From NCBI RefSeq assembly GCF_028622875.1, contig NZ_CP117709.1, positions 7,939,001 through 8,003,000 on the forward strand: DNA of 64,000 nt, read 5' to 3'. Positions 51,408 through 61,048 of the stretch are shown piece after piece. Origin of the DNA: Streptomyces sp. MMBL 11-1. GTDB taxonomy: Bacteria > Actinomycetota > Actinomycetes > Streptomycetales > Streptomycetaceae. Position 1 is the stretch's first letter; each line of letters starts with the position of its first letter. The translations under genes were made by a program, and so were the position numbers. Below the pieces are notes generated by a model. The model was not told where the DNA came from. It was given only the letters and a program-made list of their open reading frames with translations, and made no database searches.

Positions 51408-53558
51408 ATGCTGTCCCTGCGCAGACCCGCTCTTACCCTGACCCTCGGAGCGCTGTTCGCCTCGTCCCTCACGTTCGTCGCCGTGCCGGCCGAGGCGCGT
51501 GCCGCTGATCCCTTGATCTCCCAGGGCAAGCCCGCCACCGCCTCCTCGAACGAGGGCGCCGGTCTCTCCGCCGCGCAGGCGGTCGATGGCGACCTCACCG
51601 GCACCCGCTGGTCCAGCCAGTGGTCCGACCCGCAGTGGATCCGGATCGACCTCGGCAAGAGGTCCGACCTGAGCCGGGCCGTACTGACCTGGGAGGGCGC
51701 CTACGGCAAGGCCTACGAGATCCAGGCCAGCGACAACGGCACCGACTGGACCACCCTGAAGAAGGTCACCGACGGCGACGGCGGCACCGACGACCTCGCC
51801 CTCACCGGCTCGGGCCGCTACGTCCGGATGCTCGGTACCGCGCGCCCCGGCGGTTACGGCTACTCCTTGTGGGAGTTCCAGGTCTACGGCTCCCAGGGCA
51901 CCACCGGCCCGCCGCCCGGCGGGGCCGTCAAGGTCACCGGCGGCCAGGGCACGTGGCAGCTCACCGTCGGAGGACAGCCGTACACCGTCAAGGGCCTGAC
52001 CTGGGGTCCGTCCATGGCGGACGCTCCGACGTACATGCCCGACCTGAAGTCGATGGGCGTCAACACCCTCCGCACCTGGGGCACGGACGCCGGGACCGAG
52101 CCGCTTCTCGACGCGGCCGCCGCGCACGGCCTGCGGGTCATGAACGGCTTCTGGCTCCAGCCCGGCGGCGGCCCCGGCAGCGGTGGCTGCGCCGACTACG
52201 TCACCGACACCGTGTACAAGTCGACCATGCTCACCGAGATCGCCAAGTGGGTCGAGACCTACAAGAACCACCCCGCGACCCTCATGTGGAACGTCGGCAA
52301 CGAGTCCGTCCTCGGCCTCCAGAACTGCTACAGCGGTGCCGAGCTGGAAGCCCAGCGCAACGCCTACACGACGTTCGTCAACGACGTGGCCAAGAAGATC
52401 CACTCCATCGACGCCGACCACCCGGTGACCTCCACCGACGCGTGGACCGGCGCCTGGCCGTACTACAAGCGCAACGCCCCCGACCTCGACCTGTACTCGA
52501 TGAACGCCTACGGCGACACGTGCGGGGTCCAGCAGGACTGGGAGGAGGGGGGCTACACCAAGCCCTACATCATCACCGAGAGCGGCCCCGCGGGTGAGTG
52601 GGAGGTTCCCGACGACGCCAACGGCGTCCCCGACGAGCCGACCGACGTGCAGAAGCGCGACGGCTACACCAAGGCCTGGGACTGCATCACCGGCCACCAG
52701 GGTGTGGCCCTGGGCGCGACCCTCTTCCACTACGGACTGGAGCACGATTTCGGCGGGGTGTGGTTCAACCTGATCCCCGACGGCCTGAAGCGGCTGTCGT
52801 ACTACGCGGTGAAGAAGGCGTACACGGGCTCCAACGCCGGTGACAACCTGCCGCCGGTCATCACCGACATGACGGTGACGCCGGCCGGGTCCGCCCCGGC
52901 GGGCCAGGAGTTCACCGTCCGCGCGGACATCCGCGACCCCGAGGGCGACCAGCTCACCAACAAGATCTTCCTCAGCGGCAACTACGCCGGCGGCGACAAG
53001 CGGCTCGTCCCGGCGCAGTTCAGGTCCACGGGCAACGGCACGTTCGCGGTCACCGCTCCCGAGAAGCTCGGCGTGTGGAAGGTCTACATCCGGTCCGAGG
53101 ACGGAAAGGGCAACGCCGGCATGGAGACGAAGTCGGTCAAGGTCGTCGCCCCGCCGGTGACCGGCACCAATGTCGCCTTGGGCAAGGCCACCACGGCCTC
53201 CAGCTCCCAGGCCTCGTACGGCGACTGCCCCTGCCCGCCGGAGCGCGCCACGGACGGCAGGACCGACACCCGCTGGGCCAGCGACTGGAGCGACCCCCAG
53301 TGGATATCGGTGGACCTCGGCGCACGGGTGCCCGTACGCACCCTGCAGCTGGTGTGGGACCCGGCCTACGCCAAGTCCTACGAGGTCCAGGTCTCGGACG
53401 ACGGCACTGCCTGGCGCACGGTCCACACCACGACGACCGGCAACGGTGACATCGACACCATCGCCCTGACCGAGACGGCTCGCCATGTGCGGCTCCAGCT
53501 CACCGCCCGCGGCACGGGCTGGGGCTACTCGCTGTACGAGTTCGGCGTCTACAGCTGA
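51408..53558 (+). CDS. Secreted glycoside hydrolase (GH2-like TIM barrel) flanked by two F5/8C domains
   Basis: The 716-residue secreted enzyme has a signal peptide (about residues 1-32) and an N-terminal F5/8C domain (about 35-165). A TIM barrel (about 175-480) carries acid-base Glu in WNVGNESVLG and nucleophile Glu in IITESGPAGEWE, as in GH2/GH5-clan enzymes. An Ig-like domain (about 490-585) and a C-terminal F5/8C domain with RWASDWSDPQWISVDLG complete it. AGGAG precedes the ATG. It probably cuts a plant or fungal polysaccharide outside the cell. It shares its N-terminal domain with the gene before it. Confidence 0.85.
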   Translation: MLSLRRPALTLTLGALFASSLTFVAVPAEARAADPLISQGKPATASSNEGAGLSAAQAVDGDLTGTRWSSQWSDPQWIRIDLGKRSDLSRAVLTWEGAYGKAYEIQASDNGTDWTTLKKVTDGDGGTDDLALTGSGRYVRMLGTARPGGYGYSLWEFQVYGSQGTTGPPPGGAVKVTGGQGTWQLTVGGQPYTVKGLTWGPSMADAPTYMPDLKSMGVNTLRTWGTDAGTEPLLDAAAAHGLRVMNGFWLQPGGGPGSGGCADYVTDTVYKSTMLTEIAKWVETYKNHPATLMWNVGNESVLGLQNCYSGAELEAQRNAYTTFVNDVAKKIHSIDADHPVTSTDAWTGAWPYYKRNAPDLDLYSMNAYGDTCGVQQDWEEGGYTKPYIITESGPAGEWEVPDDANGVPDEPTDVQKRDGYTKAWDCITGHQGVALGATLFHYGLEHDFGGVWFNLIPDGLKRLSYYAVKKAYTGSNAGDNLPPVITDMTVTPAGSAPAGQEFTVRADIRDPEGDQLTNKIFLSGNYAGGDKRLVPAQFRSTGNGTFAVTAPEKLGVWKVYIRSEDGKGNAGMETKSVKVVAPPVTGTNVALGKATTASSSQASYGDCPCPPERATDGRTDTRWASDWSDPQWISVDLGARVPVRTLQLVWDPAYAKSYEVQVSDDGTAWRTVHTTTTGNGDIDTIALTETARHVRLQLTARGTGWGYSLYEFGVYS

Positions 53559-53573
53559 TCGGTTCGAACCTCC

Positions 53574-53602
53574 GGGGGCCGTTCCTCCCAGGAGCGGCCC
53601 CC
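53574..53602. terminator. Hairpin terminator after the GH2-like gene
   Basis: A 13-bp GC-rich stem (arms 53574-53586 and 53590-53602, one G-U wobble, loop CCC) starts 15 bases after the stop codon. Confidence 0.8.
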
Positions 53603-53972
53603 ACCCCTCCCGTCTCCTCGCCCACCGGTCGGTGGACACCACGCCCGGCCGGCGGAACGTGCCGGGCGCAGCACCGATCCGGTCCGTGTTTCCGGCGTGA
53701 GACGCCTTCCTGTACGTATGGCCCGGTGGGGGACGGGCCGGTCCTCGCGGTGGAGGGCGGCCGGCCAGTCGTGGCCGGCGTCGGTGGAACCGGCGGTGTC
53801 CGCGACGGCTACCAGGCACGGTAGGTGTGTCAGCCCCGAGCGCGCGCGTCCGGCGATGCCGACCCCGTCGGGCGTCGTCGTCCGCGGCATGCGGCCCTCG
53901 CCCCTCATAGGTCGGTGGCCGTGGCGGCCGGCGCACCGACAGCTCACACGGCGAGGGAGCCGGGGTCTGAAC
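53603..53972. other. 370-bp gap between convergent genes
   Basis: No gene was recognised between the GH2-like gene and the convergent phosphatase-family gene. Several open frames exist but show no family features. Confidence 0.4.
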
Positions 53973-55004
53973 TCATCGGCTCGGCTCCTGGCCGTTCTCC
54001 GGCAGCAGCGCGAGCACCGCGACGACCGCTCGATGATCGGTTCCCGGCACGGAGCGCTCGCTGACGGAGACGCCTGCCAGGCCGGGACCGTGCAGGACGT
54101 GATCCAGCTGGACCACGGGTGGGAGGAGGGCATGGCCGACGGGCCAGGTGGGAGCCCACCCGCGGCCGAGCTCGGCATGTGTGTCGGTGAGGCCGGCCGC
54201 CAGCAGGTCCCGCATCGGGGTGTGGTCGAGGGAAGCGTTGAAATCACCCAGGAACACGGTGTCCGGACCGGCGCGCTGTGCCAGAGAGGTCAGCGCGGCC
54301 ATGTCCCGGGACCACCGCTGCGGGCTTCCGAGGGGGTAGTAGGTGTGAACCGCCACGAACCGCACACGGCGACCGTCGACCGTGACCTCGGCGAAGGTCT
54401 GGGGCCAGGCGGTATCGCCATGCGTCGTGCCGGCGGCGGTGAGCGGGAGCCGTGAGTAGAGCGAGGAGTCGTCCTCGGGGTGGAGTTCCTGGTACGGCAG
54501 CAACGCGCCCAGGCCCGACCGGTCGAGGGCTTCCACTCCGCCCGAAGGCATTTGCTGCACAGCCAGAACATCGATCCGCTCCGTGCGGACCAGTTTCACC
54601 ACCGCCCGGGCGTCGGCGGCTCCTCCGTTGGTGTTGATGGTAGCCACCCGCAGTTCAACCGCGGCCGTCGGCACCTGCTGGCCATCAGCCAGGAACCGTG
54701 GTGCCAGCAGCGCCGTGTGAGCGATCACCAGAGCTGCCGCGCCGGCCAGGGCCCACCGGGACCGCAGCGCCGGAACAGCGGTGATCAGCAGCAGCACCAG
54801 CACACCGATGACGGTCGTCCAGGGAAAGAGCACCATCGGCATCGCCAGCGGCGTTTCGGCGTCGAGTCCTGTCAGCCGGACGACGAGCAGAGCGGCGGGC
54901 GCGGTGAGCGCGGCCCCGCAGCCCAGCAACCCCCATCGCCGCCCGCGGCCGCCGGCCCGCCGCCGTCCCGCCTCGCGCCGGGCTTCCACAACCGTGTCCG
55001 TCAC
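53973..55004 (-). CDS. Membrane-anchored endonuclease/exonuclease/phosphatase-family protein
   Basis: The product has about 343 residues. Three N-terminal membrane segments lie within about residues 25-110, followed by an EEP domain: VATINTNGGAADARAVVKLV, VLAVQQMPSGG, VHTYYPLG, FLGDFNAS (catalytic Asp/Asn) and GTDHRAVVAVL (catalytic Asp-His). The usual Glu of the first motif is Gln (QQMP), a conservative change seen in some members. Active site should face outward. It may cut nucleic acid or phosphodiesters. The GTG at 55004 with GGGG upstream is preferred; GTG 55049 is possible. Confidence 0.8.
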   Translation of the reverse strand: MTDTVVEARREAGRRRAGGRGRRWGLLGCGAALTAPAALLVVRLTGLDAETPLAMPMVLFPWTTVIGVLVLLLITAVPALRSRWALAGAAALVIAHTALLAPRFLADGQQVPTAAVELRVATINTNGGAADARAVVKLVRTERIDVLAVQQMPSGGVEALDRSGLGALLPYQELHPEDDSSLYSRLPLTAAGTTHGDTAWPQTFAEVTVDGRRVRFVAVHTYYPLGSPQRWSRDMAALTSLAQRAGPDTVFLGDFNASLDHTPMRDLLAAGLTDTHAELGRGWAPTWPVGHALLPPVVQLDHVLHGPGLAGVSVSERSVPGTDHRAVVAVLALLPENGQEPSR

Positions 55005-55327
55005 CCGTCCCCACCCCGGAATCGTGCCCGGCGGAATGAACGTGATCACCGGATCCCGGGACAAGGACGCCTGCGTACCCCGCGTGGTTCCGTCGGCGGA
55101 GCGAGTCCGTGGACGCGGAGGCCGCACGGGCTGCCGCCGGGCCGCCGACCTCAGCGACCAGGACGTGGGCGAGCCGGCCCCGGACCCGATCGGTGCGCCA
55201 TTCGGTGCGCCATCCGGGGCCGGCTCACCGACGGGAACGAGCACCCCGGACCGTCCGTCCGGACGAGGACCGCCGGCGAGGTTCTCGGCAGAGTCGCCGC
55301 CTACGGCCCACGAATCCCGCACTCAGC
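55005..55327. other. 323-bp gap after the RiPP operon
   Basis: The stretch contains a short direct repeat (GGTGCGCCAT at 55192 and 55206) and an open frame that extends the upstream end of the phosphatase-family gene with Pro/Gly-rich sequence. No RiPP precursor-like peptide (acidic leader plus Cys/Ser/Thr-rich end) was found here. Confidence 0.4.
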
Positions 55328-57124
55328 TCACTGGACGCCCGGGCCCGGTCCGCTCGCCGTCGGCATCGCCGGATGACGGCCGACCGGCAGCACGTACTGG
55401 AGCGGCTGGTCCAGGTCGTCCAGCCCGAAGATCTCCTGCGCCAGGTCGTCCCGGAACCCGCCGAGCGGGGTGGTGCCCAGACGCAGCGCGGTGGCGGTCA
55501 GCAGGAGTGACTGCGCCAGGTGGCCCGCCTCCAGAAGTCCCAGCCGCAGGGCTCGCAGACCGTACCGTTCCCTGAGCCGCCCCAGATCGACATAGAGGCC
55601 CAGGACCACCGGGAGGGAGTCCGGCACGATGCGGTCGGGGTCGTCATGGGGGCGCGAGAGGTACGAGGACAACGACCTGACCTCGTCCATGGCGGGTGCC
55701 GGGCCGATGTACCGCAGCGCACGCCGTTGCGGCACGCACTGGTAGGTGCCCGGCGCCAGCCCCTGGACGTCCAGCGCGATCAGCCGGAGACCGGCGGTGT
55801 AGAGGGCACCGGCGCTCGGATAGGGCCGGTGGCGCATGAGCCGTTCACTGCCGTCGGCGAACCTGTGCACCGACTCGTGCCCCGACGCGTGTGCGCCCCA
55901 CAGCAGTGTGCCGAGGGTTGGTGCGTCCAGTGGGCCTGTCAGTGCGCCTCGCCGGGAGACGCGGCTGTTCATCACCGTCTGCAGATCCGTGGCGGGGAAC
56001 GGGCCGGCCGGAAGCGGACGTTCCGATGCGGCTGGGGGAGCGTGTTCTTCGGCCGGGCGGGCCGGCAGGTCGCGGGGCGCCGAGTCCTGCTCCCGTCCGA
56101 CGTGGAACTTGCTCCGTTCCAGGTACTGCCGGTCGGGGGAGGTGTGGCCGTCCGGGAAGTACGAGGCCGTCCCGCCCCGGTCCAGGAGGGTGCGCGCGGC
56201 CAGTCGGCACACCGCCCGCTCCTCGTCGGGCGCTATCCCCAGGCGGTTGAAGAGCATGTGCAGCTGGGACGCCCATATCCGCGGGCGGTCCATCGCGGGG
56301 GAAGCGGCGCCGAGGACCCGGTCGGCGTCGCGGACGCCGTCGTACCAGTCGCTCGGCGCGCCCTGGCCGGTGCCGTCCTCCCAAGCTTGCCTCAGGGCCC
56401 GTGCCCGGGTCGTGAGAGCCTCGCGTTGCAGCGCGTAGACACTGTTCACCCTCGCGTGGACGTGCTGGGGGCCGAGCAGCGGCACATTCTCGGCCCACCG
56501 CCAGCCCGCGGCGTGCCGCCGTAACCACTGCGCCGCCGTCAGCCGGTCCATGCCGCAGGCGAGAGCGGTGGCGTGGGCGAGATCGATGCCCAGGGCGAGC
56601 CGGGCGCTGCCCCGCGGGGTGTCACGGACGGCCCGCACGGCGACCCGGCTCGACAGGACGAACACCTCTTCCGCCACCGGCAGGGCCTCGGGACCTCCAT
56701 AGCGCGCGGTCTCCGGAACGTAGCGCTCCACGCGTACCTCGGCGTGCTCCGCCTGCCCGCGTACGAAATCGGCGACCGGTAGCCGCCCGGCCGACCGCGC
56801 GAGACCTGCCGGCAGGGACGCGGCCCGCGCCTTCGGTACTCCGCGCACCCGGATGCGCAGATGGTGCCCGCCCTCGTCGTAGCGGATGTAGAACCAGCCG
56901 GTGGCCTCGCCGTCGGCGACGAGCCCGTCCAGGAGCGGAGCCACGGACTCGGTGAGGAAGGCGTCGACGTCCTCGGGTGCGGACCGCAGGAAGCAGTGGA
57001 GACTCAGCCAGGTGCTCGCCCCTGTGCCCCCTCCTGTCTCCCCCTCCGTCCCGCCGGTGCGCGCCACGCCTCGGGGTGGGCTCCGCCGGGCGGAAGCAGG
57101 CGGTTTCCGGGGTCCGTTCGTCAT
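55328..57124 (-). CDS. Fused RiPP enzyme: LanB-type elimination domain plus SagB azoline dehydrogenase (LazF-like)
   Basis: The 598-residue bifunctional protein has a thiopeptide-type elimination domain at about 35-300 (STWLSLHCFLRSAPEDVDAFL, GWFYIRYDEGGHHLRIRVRG), which removes glutamate from glutamylated Ser/Thr to give dehydroamino acids. A SagB-type FMN dehydrogenase follows at about 375-595 (SRRGALTGPLDAPTLGTLLWG, HRPYPSAGALYTAG, EAGHLAQSLLLTA) and oxidises azolines to azoles. The same fusion is known as LazF in lactazole biosynthesis. ATG at 57124 follows a GGAA. A 73-base gap separates it from the YcaO gene. Confidence 0.88.
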   Translation of the reverse strand: MTNGPRKPPASARRSPPRGVARTGGTEGETGGGTGASTWLSLHCFLRSAPEDVDAFLTESVAPLLDGLVADGEATGWFYIRYDEGGHHLRIRVRGVPKARAASLPAGLARSAGRLPVADFVRGQAEHAEVRVERYVPETARYGGPEALPVAEEVFVLSSRVAVRAVRDTPRGSARLALGIDLAHATALACGMDRLTAAQWLRRHAAGWRWAENVPLLGPQHVHARVNSVYALQREALTTRARALRQAWEDGTGQGAPSDWYDGVRDADRVLGAASPAMDRPRIWASQLHMLFNRLGIAPDEERAVCRLAARTLLDRGGTASYFPDGHTSPDRQYLERSKFHVGREQDSAPRDLPARPAEEHAPPAASERPLPAGPFPATDLQTVMNSRVSRRGALTGPLDAPTLGTLLWGAHASGHESVHRFADGSERLMRHRPYPSAGALYTAGLRLIALDVQGLAPGTYQCVPQRRALRYIGPAPAMDEVRSLSSYLSRPHDDPDRIVPDSLPVVLGLYVDLGRLRERYGLRALRLGLLEAGHLAQSLLLTATALRLGTTPLGGFRDDLAQEIFGLDDLDQPLQYVLPVGRHPAMPTASGPGPGVQ

Positions 57125-57197
57125 GTGGTGGGTTCCTGTTCCGGGGTTCTGGTCGCCGGGGTGTCCCGGCCCGGGGCGTCGCGCCTGTGTTTTTCTG

Positions 57198-59123
57198 TCA
57201 CGGGAAGGGATGCGGATGCAGTGCGAGTTCGTCATGGCGTGCCTCGCGCTGGGCGCGTCCCAGCCGGTACGGCACTTCCAGGAGCCGGTCGAGCCCGTGG
57301 GTGCGCCGGTTGACATGCCCGAACGTCATCGGCAGCGAGCCCGGCACCACGACCTTCACCGTGTGGAGCCCGAGCCGGTCGCGTACGGCGGACTGGTTCA
57401 GAGGGGTGATGAGGACTTCCAGCCCGAGGCCGGCGAGGCGGGTCACGGTCTGCTCCAGCAGCGTGGCGGTCTCAGGCAGGGGCCCCGGTGTGGGGGGCCA
57501 GATGTCCTGCCAGTCCGTGCCCGGGCTCCGTGGGTCGAGGAAGTCCAGCCGGGGACGGGCCTCGGGGAGGGTGTTGAGGGCCACATGGTCGGTGAGGGTC
57601 GTGACGAGTTCGGGCTGGTGCAGCATCGGGAGCAGCCGTCGCCGGTCGAATGTCCGGGGTTCTGCCCGGTGCCGGTGGACGGCGTTGACCACATTGGTCA
57701 CTACCTCGGCGATGGCGGAACGGATCGCGGTTCGCGGATGGTGATGGCTTCCGGCGGCGATGAACGCCTGTGGTGCTGAGGCGGGTTCGCCCCGGTGCAG
57801 GGCGACGGCGATGACGGCGGGTATCCGGAAGTCGTTCGTCGCGTCATACAGCGTCACCCGGTAACCGGCGAGCGCCGCACGGTCCACGAGGTGCGTCACT
57901 TCCTGGTCTTCCGCGGGCACGGTGATCCGGCGCAGGGGGGTGCGCGCGTACCACGCCATCAGGAAGGCGTCCCGCTCGGCGACCTCGAACAGCCCGTACA
58001 GTGCCGCCTCCGCCGGGCTGTTGCCCATTCCGCAGCCGCTGGAGCACTCGTACACCACGCGTGGCCGGCCCGGGCTCGCGTCCCAGTAGGCCACGTGCTC
58101 GGGCACCGCCGTCGTACGGTCATGGGTGAGGGACCAGGCGTGTACCCAGTCCAGTTCGAGGTCCGGTGTGTACGGCACGGTCGTGGAGGCGGGGTGGCCG
58201 TGGTGGGCGGGGTCGGGCAGTCCGAGCCGTACCGGGTCCACCGCCCGGTCGGGGCCGAGCTCCGCGTACGGGGCGCGCAGCACGGTCCGGTGGCCGGTGG
58301 GGCTCATCGATGCCAGGCGTTCGGCCGCCTCGAACAGGGCGATGCGCTCGCTGCTCTCGAAGTCGATGCTTCGTCCGTAGCCGCCGTCGCGTGTGTGACG
58401 GCCGTAGGTCACGTATGCGCTTGTCAGGCTGTGGGCGGACTCTTCGGTGCGCAGGATCTGGTGGACCGGTCCGAATCGCTCGTCGTACAGCACCTTCCGC
58501 AGGCTTGCTACTCCGGTTCGGGGGTTGGGTTCACGCAGCGTCGCGGGGTCGGTGGGGGGCCTCGGCGATCGGCGGGCGTCCGGGCCGAACGCGGCCTCGG
58601 CCACCTCGGCACTGTCGGGGGGCAGCGGATGGCAGACCGGGCATCCGCCCACGGGTTCGAAGTGGTGGGTGGACCAGGTGCCCCGGCCGTGGTGGACGAC
58701 GTGGATGACCGTCCGGCCGTCCTTCCCCGCCGGGTCGCTGTGCTGGAGGGAGTGGGCCAGTACACCGACGGCATGGAGAAACGCGGGGGAGGGCCGGCCC
58801 TCCAGCCGCAGTCCGGGGCTGTTCCAGGGCACCCGGCCGCCGATCGTTGCCAGTCGCCGGTACTCGCTGCACGACAGGCACCCCCGCGCGCCGGGGTGCA
58901 GTACGGGCCCTACCACCGTCAGGGCGCCGTCGCACCGGACGGGTGTGAGGGTGACCGGGTGGCGCAGTGCGTGCCGGGACAGCTCCTCCGCGTCTCCCAG
59001 GGTCCAGGTGTCCAGGAGCACGACCGCACGGCCTTCGGTGAACTGCAGGGCGCCCGCCGTATCGAGGACGGTGGTGCGCGTTTCATCGGCCAGGGCCTGC
59101 CGGAGCTGGTCGGCTGTGGTCAC
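57198..59123 (-). CDS. YcaO-domain azoline cyclodehydratase (LazE-like)
   Basis: The 641-residue protein has an N-terminal E1-like remnant with two Cys pairs (CLSC and CPVC) likely to bind zinc, and a YcaO domain from about residue 240. ATP-site blocks are SIDFESSERIALFEAAERL and NSPAEAALYGLFEVAERDAF. The C-terminus is PHPFP, the PxPxP motif of azoline-forming YcaO enzymes. It converts Cys/Ser/Thr of the precursor into thiazolines and oxazolines using ATP. The GTG overlaps the stop of the upstream Ocin-ThiF-like gene (GTGA), so the two partners are co-translated. Confidence 0.92.
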   Translation of the reverse strand: MTTADQLRQALADETRTTVLDTAGALQFTEGRAVVLLDTWTLGDAEELSRHALRHPVTLTPVRCDGALTVVGPVLHPGARGCLSCSEYRRLATIGGRVPWNSPGLRLEGRPSPAFLHAVGVLAHSLQHSDPAGKDGRTVIHVVHHGRGTWSTHHFEPVGGCPVCHPLPPDSAEVAEAAFGPDARRSPRPPTDPATLREPNPRTGVASLRKVLYDERFGPVHQILRTEESAHSLTSAYVTYGRHTRDGGYGRSIDFESSERIALFEAAERLASMSPTGHRTVLRAPYAELGPDRAVDPVRLGLPDPAHHGHPASTTVPYTPDLELDWVHAWSLTHDRTTAVPEHVAYWDASPGRPRVVYECSSGCGMGNSPAEAALYGLFEVAERDAFLMAWYARTPLRRITVPAEDQEVTHLVDRAALAGYRVTLYDATNDFRIPAVIAVALHRGEPASAPQAFIAAGSHHHPRTAIRSAIAEVVTNVVNAVHRHRAEPRTFDRRRLLPMLHQPELVTTLTDHVALNTLPEARPRLDFLDPRSPGTDWQDIWPPTPGPLPETATLLEQTVTRLAGLGLEVLITPLNQSAVRDRLGLHTVKVVVPGSLPMTFGHVNRRTHGLDRLLEVPYRLGRAQREARHDELALHPHPFP

Positions 59124-61048
59124 CGGAGTCCTTCCGAGGAGGTGGCGGGGTGCGTGACGTGCGCGGGGCGGGTGGACAGGACCGAGAAGCCGCACTGTCG
59201 CAGCGCCGACCACAGCGCGTGGATGCCGGCGGGGGCGGTGGCCGGCGGTTCCCAGGGCTGCGGGGAGTGTCCGGTGAGGCCGGTGAGGACGTCCTGGAGG
59301 TACGGTTCCCGGCCGGCCAGTTCCGTCAGCCACGCCGAGGTCCACCCCGTGTCCTCCCAGGGCGCCTGTTCCCCGGTCCGGGCGAGTGCCGCGGACGCAC
59401 CGCTGGGTGTCACCAGGTGGTGGGCGTGCGCGGCGGCCGTGGCCGACTGGGCTCCGACGACGGCGGAGAGCGCGGCGAAGGCGACGGCGTCCTCCGCCGT
59501 CGCCTCAACAGCCGTGCCGAGCGGACCGGATGCGGGCTCTGCCGTCGTGCGCCCATGGACCCGGGCGAGGAACACGGGCCGGCCGCCCGAGCCCAGGCGC
59601 GAGACCGTGACGGTTGCCTCGACGCCGAGCCGGTGGACCAGAACGGACCACCAGTGCGCTGCCTGGGGATGGCGTGCGGCCGCGGGGCTCCAGGGCCCCG
59701 TCACCGGGTGGTCCGCGTCCGGGGCTGCGGCTGCCTCCGAGCGACTGCTCGGCGGCGTGTTCTCCCCGCCGGTGCGCCCGGCGGCCCCGGGGCCCTGCCC
59801 TGTCACCGCCCGCCGCAACGCCCGCCCGCGCGCGTGTTCCGTGCCGGCTCCGACGACCAGGCCCCTCTCGCCGTTTCCCAGACGGAGCTCGGCCGCACGG
59901 CAGACCGCTTCCAGCCGGGCGAGGTCTGCCCGGGCGGAACCGGACACCAGGGTGCCCTCCTCCGCCGGGCAGTGGACCAGCGCCGCGGGGAGCTGGGGGA
60001 GCGCCCCGGGGACGGGTTCCTCCAGTACCCCGGTCCTGCTGTCGGTGAGCACCGCGACACGGGCCAGCGACTCGGCCAGCGTAAGCACCGCGGCAGGGGG
60101 AAGAGCCCGGTCGGTGTCGATGAGCACGGGCCCCGGCCAGCTCCGGTACTCGCCCCGCAACGGCTCCTGTTCCGCGATGAGCGCCATCGGCAGTCCGGGA
60201 AGGAGCCGGGCGTCGCCGGCCTCGGCCGACGGGTCGCGGAGCCCGGCCACCGCACACACCAGCCGCTGCGCCGCGGACGAGGCCAGGAGCGCGGGCAGCG
60301 CCGGGTGCCCGGCCGCACCGGGAACCTCCCGCCGGCGTAATCTGCTCGCCAGCGCGTCGGCGTCCGCCCGTGCCTGGTCCGTGCTGCCCACGGGGGTGAC
60401 GAACCCGATGCCCGCCCGTACGCCGAGGGCCACCGCCATCTCCGCCGGGCCCCGCTCCTGTGCGGAGTCCGGGGGCTCGCGGTGGCCGGAGGCGACAAGG
60501 AGGACCTGCCCGTGCGGCAGTTGTGCCGTCTCCACGACCTGGGCCCGGATACCGGCCCGGTCCAGTGCCTGTGCGGCGGTGCGTGCGAGCGGGCTGTCCG
60601 CGGGCGCGGCGAGGACTTGCGCGCGGCCGCGGGCGAGCGCGGCCGCTGCCGCGGCGGGCCGGTCGGCGACCGCCCCGAGCCACTGCGCGGCTCCGTCGGC
60701 CATCCCGCCGGCGGGACGCTCGACCAGGAGGTCGTGGTCGTGCAACTGGCCGACCACCGTGAGCAGGGCCGCCCGGAGCGGCGAACCCGCCGGGGCTGCC
60801 GGGACCGGGGCCGCGTTCCCGTCCGGGGCCAGGGCCCTGGCCAGGTGGTCCCAGAGCAACGGCAGCCCGGGGCCGCCTTCCAGGGTGAGGCTGTTGATCC
60901 AGCCCCGCAGGTGTACGCCGTTGTGGAGCACGGTGACCGAGACTCCCGGACGCAAGGTCCACCGCCCCAGTGAGTCCAGCGCGTCCGGCGCGGGCCGTTC
61001 CCGCCGGGGGGAGGTGGCCGTGCCGTACGCCGACTGATCGGTGGTCAT
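59120..61048 (-). CDS. Ocin-ThiF-like RiPP cyclodehydratase partner (LazD-like)
   Basis: The 642-residue protein is encoded between the dehydratase and YcaO genes, the slot of LazD/TbtF in thiopeptide clusters. These partners carry the leader-recognition (RRE) element and activate the YcaO enzyme. Seen here: the N-terminal segment LRPGVSVTVLHNGVHLRGWINSLTLEGGPGL with a winged-helix character, an Ala/Leu-rich E1-like middle with PVLIDTDRALPP, and a C-terminal domain with SVLVHRLGVEATVTVSRLGSGG. Motifs are weak, so the call rests partly on order. ATG overlaps the dehydratase stop (ATGA). Confidence 0.78.
   Translation of the reverse strand: MTTDQSAYGTATSPRRERPAPDALDSLGRWTLRPGVSVTVLHNGVHLRGWINSLTLEGGPGLPLLWDHLARALAPDGNAAPVPAAPAGSPLRAALLTVVGQLHDHDLLVERPAGGMADGAAQWLGAVADRPAAAAAALARGRAQVLAAPADSPLARTAAQALDRAGIRAQVVETAQLPHGQVLLVASGHREPPDSAQERGPAEMAVALGVRAGIGFVTPVGSTDQARADADALASRLRRREVPGAAGHPALPALLASSAAQRLVCAVAGLRDPSAEAGDARLLPGLPMALIAEQEPLRGEYRSWPGPVLIDTDRALPPAAVLTLAESLARVAVLTDSRTGVLEEPVPGALPQLPAALVHCPAEEGTLVSGSARADLARLEAVCRAAELRLGNGERGLVVGAGTEHARGRALRRAVTGQGPGAAGRTGGENTPPSSRSEAAAAPDADHPVTGPWSPAAARHPQAAHWWSVLVHRLGVEATVTVSRLGSGGRPVFLARVHGRTTAEPASGPLGTAVEATAEDAVAFAALSAVVGAQSATAAAHAHHLVTPSGASAALARTGEQAPWEDTGWTSAWLTELAGREPYLQDVLTGLTGHSPQPWEPPATAPAGIHALWSALRQCGFSVLSTRPAHVTHPATSSEGLR

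Noticed and set aside
50487..53936. Very long open frame on the minus strand (over 1100 codons)
   Set aside because: It lies antisense to two well-supported secreted enzyme genes. Its translation is Val/Gly/Arg/Asp-rich without any domain. Such antisense frames are common in GC-rich genomes.
55049..55322. N-terminal extension of the phosphatase-family protein to 55322
   Set aside because: The added 90 or so residues are Pro/Gly/Arg-rich, follow a short nucleotide repeat, and precede the natural membrane-helix start.
57795..61037. Long plus-strand frame opposite the YcaO and partner genes
   Set aside because: It is antisense to genes with clear motifs and 4-base overlaps, and its own translation is low-complexity Ser/Arg/Ala sequence.
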